A stretch of DNA of 64,000 nt from Archegozetes longisetosus (Eukaryota > Arthropoda > Arachnida > Sarcoptiformes > Trhypochthoniidae), in the NCBI GenBank assembly GCA_018873245.2, contig JAEMBT020000009.1:12621112-12685111 (forward strand), given 5' to 3'. The position numbers were made by a program, and so were the translations under genes. The first letter of the stretch is position 1. Each line of letters begins with the position of its first letter. Positions 56,346 to 64,000 of this stretch are shown here, in pieces. The notes beneath the pieces are model-generated. The model saw only the letters and a program-made list of their open reading frames with translations. It was not told where the DNA came from and did no database searches.

Positions 56346-58482
56346 TTTAATAAAGTATAGTTTTAAACTTTATATAAGTACTTGGTAAGAGACACTACAA
56401 TTGCAGAAATAAATGGTTCACTTTCTCTACGTGTAAGTTTTTCACGTATTTTTGTGTTGCCTCTGATTCAGTTTCAATGTGATGTTAGATAGAATTTGAA
56501 TTATCCTTTCATTAAGACGTTAAATAACTCGTTTGAGTTGACGGTTCTCTTTATGCAGATGACGTATCATTTTATCGCGATTTTTACAAGGTTTACACTT
56601 GTCACTAGGCAGTTTCAAGTGATTAATTATTACGCAATGTTTCGATAGTTAATTATGATTTTAAATTTGATTTTTTCGGATAAAAATATTTCTTCATTTC
56701 CATCAAATAGCGTATCATTGATTGCGTCGAATAATAAACAACAAGAGTTGTCAGGACATTGTTCGTGTGCGAAGCCAATTCAATGTTTTAACATATGGCC
56801 TTTGACCTCTTGCATATAAGCCTCGAATATTTTAGTAAAATTGTAGTCATTTAGAAAAAATAAATTTGATGTACTTGTACTAAAATTATATGGCATTTGA
56901 ATAAAAAGAACCGTCAACTTAAACAAATTATTAAAAGTTGTAGTGAAATGTCAGATCACATAAGATAAATGCGCTATAAGAACAAATTTTCAAATTAATT
57001 TTAAAATGATAATTGAATGACAAAAAGTTGTAAACTTTATTCGAAGGGCAAAACATCTGTTGAATGTATAGAATGTATGGATTATATGAGGAAATAAATA
57101 TAGAAAGCCTTCACAAACAGTTTAGGAGCTCGCGCACCAAATTAGACTCTAATTCACATTATTATTTAAATCAAACTATAATTTTATAACCAATTTATAA
57201 AACGAGCCAAATACTGTACTTCTATCTGAAAACAAATACTTTTCAAATATATTCTCTAAAGTGTGTTAATATATTGACAGCAATTTGTTCGTTAGAGAAT
57301 AGCTTTCAGTTAATTAGTACAATGTCTGAAGTTTTAATTGACTTAAATGAATAATTCGCTCACGAATTGATGTTTGGGGAGTAAAACACTTGATAAATGA
57401 GCACAAATCAAAACCAAACAAACATTGAGACAAAAGAGAATTGAATGAAAGGTAAAACTGAAAAGTTAACAACAGTTCAATTGAAGGTATAGGAAAAATA
57501 AACACTTAATTCAGTTGCTGGTTGTAGTTTTGCAAGGTTTGAGTCTTGTATTTTAATATAAGTTATTCATTTAAAGATCCGAGAGTTTAATTTAGTCAAT
57601 CATTATTTAAATGTTGATTTTGAAATTTGATATTTCAATTATATTGACGTCAATTTGAAATAATATATAGTAAAATATAGCTAATTTGATGTCTATTTTT
57701 CGCAATAAAGCGAATGAATGCATCAATCAATGAGTTGTATGAATGCTTAGACTTGTATTTGGAAATACGGTTATGTGGATGTTTTTGCCGCTTTCTATAT
57801 TATATTATTGACTGCTTTCAAACAAGTAATTACTAGACTTAAATATTTGATTGAGCGCTTTCGAGAGTCTCTCAGGAGACTCGAGTGATTTCGATTGGGA
57901 TCGAGAGTCAGAATTCTGGAGCGAGATCGAGACTCAAAGCTTCGTACCGACCACTACATAAAATATTCCCTTATAGTATAACAAAAATGTTTAGTTTATT
58001 GCGACCAACATATAATGCGTTCAGTTTCACTTTTAATTACCCTTAAAGTCAATTTAATTGACGGACTATTTTAGTCTTAACTATTATTATAATGAATTAT
58101 TTGTTTAATTCATATTTTATAACATTGTTTGGACTACAAAATTGTAGAGCATGTGGTCTATGAAAATAATGAGTTCAAAATCATAGTAATACCTTCTCGT
58201 GATTGGTTCTAGTGATTTGTCTCTTCCAAAGTTTAGTGAGAAAAGTATTCTCAACTCAATGTAAATTGTTTTGAAGATTGAATTAGTTTCATCAAATTTA
58301 AGTCATGATTGCATAGATCTAAATATGTCAAACAATAAGTGAATACTAATTAAATTTTAATCAAATATAACTAATTATATAACATATAGAAAATTGAGTT
58401 CATATTCTAAAATATAGGAACAAAGTTTTAGTAAAACTTAAAAAAATTGCAATATAAAATCAACAGTTGATCAATAGCTAAA
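56346..58482. repeat. 5' flank of SDR copy 10 and 3' flank of copy 11
   Basis: 56,377-57,830 is the flank unit shared with copies 6 and 9. A GC-richer insert at 57,853-57,955 follows. 57,960-58,482 resembles 47,550-47,799 and 61,690-62,200. Noncoding. Confidence 0.65.
57853..57955. repeat. Unusual GC-richer insert with repeated TCGAGAGTC motifs
   Basis: TTCGAGAGTCTCTCAGGAGA and further GAGACTCGAG, ATCGAGAGTC and GATCGAGACTC motifs crowd into 100 bases at the point where homology with sister flanks changes. It may be the end of an unidentified element. Confidence 0.4.
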
Positions 58483-59395
58483 CTACATGGTCAATCCTCC
58501 TGACACTTGTACTATAGAACCAGTTATGTATGAACTTCTTGGGGATAATAAGAATGCTATTACTTCAGCCACTTCTTCCGGCTGTCCTGTTCTTCCCAAA
58601 GGTATTTGTAGTATAAGTTCGTCTTTATCTAGAGATAAAGCAAATACATAGTCAAAAGAGGCATCAATTGAAAGATTAAATGAGAAAACGATACCATTTT
58701 GAGATACAAGTTGTGTCATAGGCGTCTCGATAAATCCGGGCATAACAGCATTACAGCGAATATTATATTTTCCCATTTCTCGGGCCACAGTTCTGGTTAA
58801 TCCTTCGATAGCAGCCTTTGAAGACGCATAATTGCATAAACGAGCGGCTCCAACCTTCGCGCTAATACTCGCCAGGTTTACAATCGACCCCTCACTCACT
58901 TTGTGATCAACCATTAGCTTACAGGCCAACTGTTGGTAAAAAAGACTGAATCATCAGTTAATAAAGTACATCAAAAAGACTGGATTATCAGTTAACAAGA
59001 CAAGAAAATACCAAAATTCAGACCTGAGTGGCCAGAAAAGTTCCCTTAAGATTGACATCAATAACTTTGTCGAAGTCTTCTTCTGAAATATTAATAAGCT
59101 CTTTGACACGAATAATGCCGGCACTATTGACCAAAAGAGTGGCTACACTATTGTTGTAATTATCACTGACAGATTTGAACAATTGTTTGATTGATTCGCT
59201 TTTGCTCACATCGACCTCAACGGCGATATGTTTTGATTGACTGCCGTTAGAAATGATTTGTTTGGTTTCATTAGCGGCAGTTATATTGATGTCTGCGATA
59301 ACCACCGAAGCATTTTCTTTGGCCAAAATTTGACAAACAGCCCGACCTATGCCTGAGCCGCCTCCAGTGACCACTGCTATTTTATTGGAGAACAT
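58483..59395 (-). CDS. SDR copy 11, HSD17B8-like, intact
   Basis: Exons are 59024-59395, 58695-58929 and 58483-58628 on the minus strand, encoding 250 aa. Landmarks are [88 protein letters not shown] and the end SGGLTM. All catalytic residues are present. The 66-base intron 2 has no in-frame stop. A CCAAT block lies at 59,552-59,557 (GATTGG on the + strand), about 155 bases before the ATG. Closest relatives are copies 3 and 8. Presumed NAD-dependent oxidoreductase; substrate unknown. Confidence 0.92.
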
Positions 59396-62202
59396 TTTAA
59401 CAACGGATTCTTTTAGCCTTCATATAAATTTTTAATGAGAACACAATATAACTGTTGAAATGAATACTTGACTTTCACTCATTTTTAGAGGGTTTCATAA
59501 CCTCTTTGATAAGATTCAGACGAAAAGTTTGTTATTGACATTTAGTCGTTTGATTGGATATCATAAGTATAAACATAGGATATTAAAACATTTTCTCGCT
59601 GGCACTTTTTAATATTATTTCAATGTTTTCCATTTACATTAGGCTTGAGTTAAAATGGGTTATATCTAGTTTTCAGATCCGATATTAAAATGTTCGTCTT
59701 ATTTCAGATAACAGTTTTTGCTAAATTCAAAATGTTCGTTTAATTTTCTCTAATCGACTCAACTATTCAAAAGCTAATGTTTATTATGGAAATGTGCCGC
59801 TGCTGTATATTATTTTTTATTTTGCACCATAGTTTTACTTCACATTTAAGAAAATATACTTAGAAAAAATTCACGCTGATTTACAACCAGATTTATAGTG
59901 CGAAACTTTTAAACTTTTAGTACAAGTGCAAGCACTAACAAACAATGCTTACAGGATTTAATTATTTTCCGTGAAATGTTTTTTAAAACTAAAGGTTTGC
60001 AAACTTTTACTTAAATTTGGGGAAATTATGTAGTGAAAAGTCAGCTAAAAATAATCTGATGCTCAACCAAAATTATATATAGAACAGCTAATAATTAATA
60101 ATTATTGCAATAAAGCAGCTGATCCTCTATGCAGTAATCCACTTGAATTACTTAATAAGAATACTAACCTCATGAAAGATTTATTACTTAATTAATGAAT
60201 TAGTAAATAATTGTAATCAATTTTATAACAATTGATATGATAGATAACTAAAATTAAAACGAAATTATAATATAAAACAATAAATGTTTAGTAAAATAAT
60301 TGATTCCTATTTGTGATGCAGTATTAATTGTTCGATCATTTAATTCAATAGAAATACACTCGAAGGCGAAAGTTTATGTACTCTTTCATTAGATAAAACT
60401 TCAATATTTGAAAGTTTGTTCGTGACTTGTGTCGAATCTTCACATCGCTAGGTATCTATTTCGATGGCTTAATGTCTAATAAATACTTGAAACTAAAAGA
60501 TTAGATTAAACTAAAAATAACTTGAAAGAAAATTTTTAAAAGTGTCATTTCTATTGCTTTAAATATAGTTGACTTAAACTTTTTCAAACGTTTTTATTAA
60601 CAATTTGTAATGAATGAGGTTATGTTATCTATTACTATAAAGCAAAAAGAGCGAACTGCAACCTTTTACATGCTACTGGCATTAAATTTAAAACTTCGAC
60701 CCATTTAAAAAACTTGTGTCCACTCATTCTGACGACACGATTCAATGAATAGTCAAATCAGTACAGCTGTCGCAAAATAGTTTTGCTTTTATCAATCCCA
60801 AGCTGATGCATCCTGAGCAAATTTTTAAGGGTTTGTTTACTCATTGAGTTACCATTAAACTTAAAATATGGATTATTCAATTTTAAAGTACTGAACAATC
60901 CAATAATCATTGATAATCAGATGATTTGATATACTTTTGAAGTGAGAAAAATTCAAAAAAGTTCGAAAAATTTCAAAAGCACGTTTCAGCACAACGTGAA
61001 ACCTTAATTATCGCACGTAGTTTATAGTTAATTTTTAAATTCAATAAAATGACGACAATAACTCCTGAAGCCGACAGAATATTGATTGTTATCTTGTTTC
61101 CACTCGATTCTAATGTTTTATTAGTTTACATTTGTATCTTTTTTGTGTAATTTATTTACCATGTGTAAGTCAATAAATATCAATTATAATTATCAGCCGT
61201 GAGTCAAGTATTGATTTTTATTCTCAATATTTGAGCTAACATTAGTTAAACTATAATTCTCTGACTAAGATTATTCAATTTTTATGCCGACCCAAACTTT
61301 TGATCTGTACGCATCAGGTATTAAAGTAAAACTATTTGGCGGTAGCTGCACTGTTTAGGTATCAATAGATTGAGATGACACCACTATCCATACGATTCAA
61401 CTTTTAATCCAGATCTATGTATTTTATTGCAATTATCTAAGTTTTTAAACGAAATGATTTTAGAGCAATAAACAAAGCTCAGGCCAATTTTATAATCGAA
61501 AAATCTATTACTACTTATATCACTTGATATCCTTTTGTAGAATGTTTAAATCAGTATAATTTGAATGTTGTTGGTGGTCAACATTTTTCAATACTTATTT
61601 CGGGTACGGTATCACAAGCTATTGATTTGGCGAAAATATTGCCGCAATCAATCAGTTACATGTCTTTAGATAGTGTCTGTAATAATTACCATTAATTGTA
61701 TTTCACATAAAATACTTTCCCATAGTATAACAAAAATGTTTAGTTTATTATAACTAATTTATGACGCGATTAGTTTCACTATTAATGGTCCTTAAAGTCA
61801 ATTCAATTGACGTTCAATTATAATCTTAGTTATAGCTATAATGAATTTTTATTTAATTCATAGTTTATATTGTTTAGATTACGAATTTGTGAAACTTTTG
61901 ATCCATCAAAATGATAATTTGAAGTTATTATAAAACTTCTTTGTGATTATTTTGATGCAAGAAATGTTTTGAATGATTTTGAACAAGATTCAACTAGTTT
62001 CAACAAATTTAATCTGAATCAAAGTTGAGTCTATGACTGCATAGACCACAATAAGTCAAACAATAAAGAGAATGATAATCAAAATTTAATCAGATATAAC
62101 TAATTATGTAACATAAAAAATAGAGCTCATATTAAAAAGACAGAGTTTGAGTAACATTAAAAGTAACTGTAATGTAAAATCGATAGTTATTCAACAGTTA
62201 AA
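59396..62202. repeat. Flank between SDR copies 11 and 12
   Basis: Noncoding. 59,396-59,790 and 60,085-60,370 are array-type 5' flank. 59,800-60,080 is an insert whose ATACTTAGAAAAAA and GCTGATTTAC resemble the right end of the hAT element at 46,820-46,850. 60,780-61,020 repeats 37,985-38,210. 61,490-62,200 is the 3' flank of copy 12. Confidence 0.55.
59800..60080. mobile_element. Possible hAT-related fragment
   Basis: Interrupts an otherwise continuous array flank. It shares ATACTTAGAAAAAA and GCTGATTTACA with the end of the hAT remnant at 46,203-46,862. The ends are not resolved. Confidence 0.35.
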
Positions 62203-62649
62203 CTACATGGCCAATCCTCCTGATACTTGTACTATAGAACCAGTTATGTATGAACTTCTTGTAGATAATAAGAACGCAATTACTTCAGCCACTTCTTCCG
62301 GCTGTCCTAATCTTCCCAAAGGTGTTTGTAGTATAAGTTCGTCTTTAACTAAAGATCAAACAAACGAATAGTGAACAGAAATATCAACTGAAAGATAAAT
62401 TGAGAAAATAATACATTTTTGAGGCAAAGAATCTGTCATAGGCGTCTCGACGCATCCAGACATAACAGTATTGCAGCGAATATTATGTTTTCCCATTTCT
62501 CGGGCCACAGTTCTGGTCAATCCTTCCACAGCGGCCTTTGAAGACACGTAATCGCAATAACCAACGCTTCCAATCTTTGAACCAATGCTTGTCACGTTCA
62601 CAATTGATCCCTCACTCACTTTATGGTCGATCATTAGCTTACAGGCCAA
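62203..62649 (-). pseudogene. SDR copy 12, exons 2 and 3; exon 1 not in window
   Basis: Exon 2 (62415-62649) and exon 3 (62203-62348) are open. Exon 2 reads VNVTSIGSKIGSVGYCDYVSSK and NTVMSGCVETPMTDS, with SG for PG as in copy 10. Exon 3 ends SGGLAM then TAG. Upstream, 62,650-63,120 matches the long intron 1 of copy 6 (without its mariner insert) up to the point about 230 bases from where exon 1 should lie, and then the match ends. Exon 1 is therefore either lost or beyond 64,000, so this may be a truncated gene or a real one cut by the window. Confidence 0.75.
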
Positions 62650-64000
62650 CTATTGGTGCAAAAGATTGAATTATAGTTCAGGCTAATGGTTTCCGGTTTT
62701 GATTTTTACAACTCAGTTCAACCCCCGATTCCAGCTGTGACTGCTTCGGTTAAAATCAGTTGACATCGGTCAATAAAATGATAAAATGACAGCCAAAAGT
62801 ATAGATAAATTTACAGAGACTGAGCCCTATATAATTAGGGTGACCAACCGACGAGAGCTTCAAATCATAACAAAAACTACTCATATTTTGAGGTTCATTC
62901 ATATTACATTATTATTAAAATAAAGAATACTTTTGCAAAATTTCGACTATCTATAAATAAAATTAACATTATATTTAATATCAACATCACGTTATTCTTC
63001 CAATATGTGATCGGATCTGAAGTCGTGATCTGAATATAATGCGACTCTAATATATAATTGAAATAAACCAAAACTATAAATCTGATTCAGATTTTGAATT
63101 TATTGAAAAAATTCTCATCAAAAAATGCTATTTAAGAAATTAAAAGAACCTGCTAATATCTTCTCTAATCTAATCTCTGCTATAACCATGTTGCCAGTTT
63201 GGGGAGCCGCAATTAGAAAATTTTCGGCAAATTTATTATTGTCCAAATTAGTTTCAATTAAAATGATTCTTATTGCAGAATTTGATAAGAAACGTATTCA
63301 TTTAAACTAACTAGGAAAAAATAACTAATTTACCAAACATTTTCAAATTACTGCCCTCCAAACTGAAAACCTAGTTATGGAAGTGACTAAGTTATTCAAA
63401 ATAAATATTCAAAAATTGGCTCAAAATTATTGTGTTGGATACCACTATTTCAATTCATCTGCGAACTATTACTCAAAAAAGTTATTATTTATGAAGTTTA
63501 ATAAAATAAGATATTATTTAATTAATTTGAATATTGGCCCAAAAATTAAGTTTGATTTCAATATCTAATCTTAAGTCTATTGCATTTGAGTTTCCTATTA
63601 TTTCCGCATATTATTTGTTAAGAATGTGGGATTTGTATTATAAAATTTATAACTACGTACATACAGATAAGATAGGTAAACGGTTTAACACTTCTACTGA
63701 GATCCAATTGACATTGTGAGTTTCAAGTCTGAAATCTTGAAGGTTGGTCACACAATTTATAATTGATTTTTGTAATTCAAACAATCAAACATAAAGTCTG
63801 TTTAGTTGGCTTATTAGAATAAAATCATTTTTAAAATGTTAAACCTTCAACTCATATACGTGTAAATCCATACACTTTCAAAATTTTTCATCCTATTTCA
63901 ATCGAAATCATTTTTTTGTATATTTTAGAACCAAATGAACCCAAAATTATTCGATTTATTTAAATTTTCAAAAGCAATAAAACCAAATTTCGGTTAAAGT
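62650..64000. other. Intron-like DNA of SDR copy 12 and unassigned right edge
   Basis: 62,650-63,120 is the inverse of 41,395-42,373 minus the mariner insert. From 63,121 the sequence is AT-rich. + strand frames at 63,125-63,310 (containing TMLPVWGAAIRKFSANLLLS) and 63,534-63,719 faintly recall the downstream part of a LINE reverse transcriptase, but they are too short and interrupted to assign. Confidence 0.35.

Larger units (their letters stand above)
24900..62649. repeat. Array of HSD17B8-like SDR genes with co-duplicated flanks
   Basis: Twelve copies or fragments of one three-exon SDR gene lie here, ten on the minus strand and two on the plus strand. Spacers are duplicated too. For example 24,900-25,230 matches 28,560-28,725 and 32,300-32,650, and the flank after the gene at 40,819 matches the flank beside the gene at 55,436 in inverse orientation. 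Exon sizes are almost invariant (372 or 369, 235 and 146 bases). The left edge is sharp, just past HDHD2. The right edge is not certain because the last copy lacks exon 1 within the window. Confidence 0.93.

Noticed and set aside
30063-62371. Repeated + strand frames of 60-75 codons ([18 protein letters not shown] and similar) at 30,063, 32,937, 34,476, 50,559 and 62,147
   Set aside because: They recur because they are antisense to SDR exon 3 in each copy; the conserved codons are on the minus strand.
24900-62649. Bacterial horizontal transfer of the SDR genes (FabG-like)
   Set aside because: Each gene has two spliceosomal introns at fixed positions, and the protein aligns best with animal HSD17B8 in the motifs I can recall. 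Transfer is not needed.
1-64000. tRNA or rRNA genes and CRISPR arrays
   Set aside because: I looked for tRNA B-box-like motifs and regularly spaced repeats; the tandem repeats present have no spacers and no cloverleaf sequence was found by eye.

Overview
The window is nuclear DNA from an animal. It is AT-rich, with spliced genes whose introns are often only 60-130 bases. The protein set (FTCD, TMEM19, a verprolin/WIP protein, TMEM98, LCMT2, a VAMP, HDHD2) is metazoan. The short introns, base composition and the mariner, Merlin and hAT elements suggest an arthropod. A small-genome chelicerate such as a mite is my best guess, but this is inference only; nothing in the sequence proves it.

Region 1 (1-24,850) is ordinary housekeeping DNA. 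In order it holds FTCD (+, first exon not found), TMEM19 (+, with two frame shifts), a WIP/verprolin actin regulator with WH2 and WASP-binding segments (+), TMEM98 (-), the intronless wybutosine enzyme LCMT2/TYW4 (+), a VAMP-type R-SNARE (-) and HDHD2 (+). These genes are functionally unrelated and each has its own promoter region. One decayed Tc1/mariner copy lies at 22,216-23,153. A small dispersed repeat, sharing a core like TATCAACGATTAAG, occurs five times before 16.3 kb.

Region 2 (about 24,900 to past 62,650) is an array of one gene family. Twelve copies or fragments of a three-exon short-chain dehydrogenase/reductase (SDR) closest to HSD17B8 lie on both strands within 37 kb. Six look intact (30,059-30,937; 32,933-33,837; 40,819-42,820; 47,800-49,188; 55,436-56,345; 58,483-59,395). 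Two have all three exons but are broken. Four are orphan modules: exon 1 alone, or exons 2 and 3 alone. Breaks and chimeric copies concentrate at intron 1. The flanks are duplicated along with the genes, and two large blocks are inverted relative to each other. There are two promoter types, one with a conserved CCAAT-containing block and one with a TATATAAAG box 31 bases before the ATG.

The array is riddled with DNA transposons, several dated by an empty site in a sister copy. They are an apparently complete Merlin element with 8-base target duplications and an open transposase frame, a hAT remnant, a mariner-derived deletion element in an SDR intron, a mariner copy, a further Tc1/mariner remnant, a 30-base-TIR MITE, and several long foldback palindromes. 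The array itself is the most interesting feature: a young, rapidly rearranging detoxification- or lipid-type oxidoreductase cluster that exchanges exons. Its substrate cannot be read from the sequence.

The final 1.3 kb (62,650-64,000) is intron-like sequence of the last SDR copy followed by AT-rich DNA that I could not assign.
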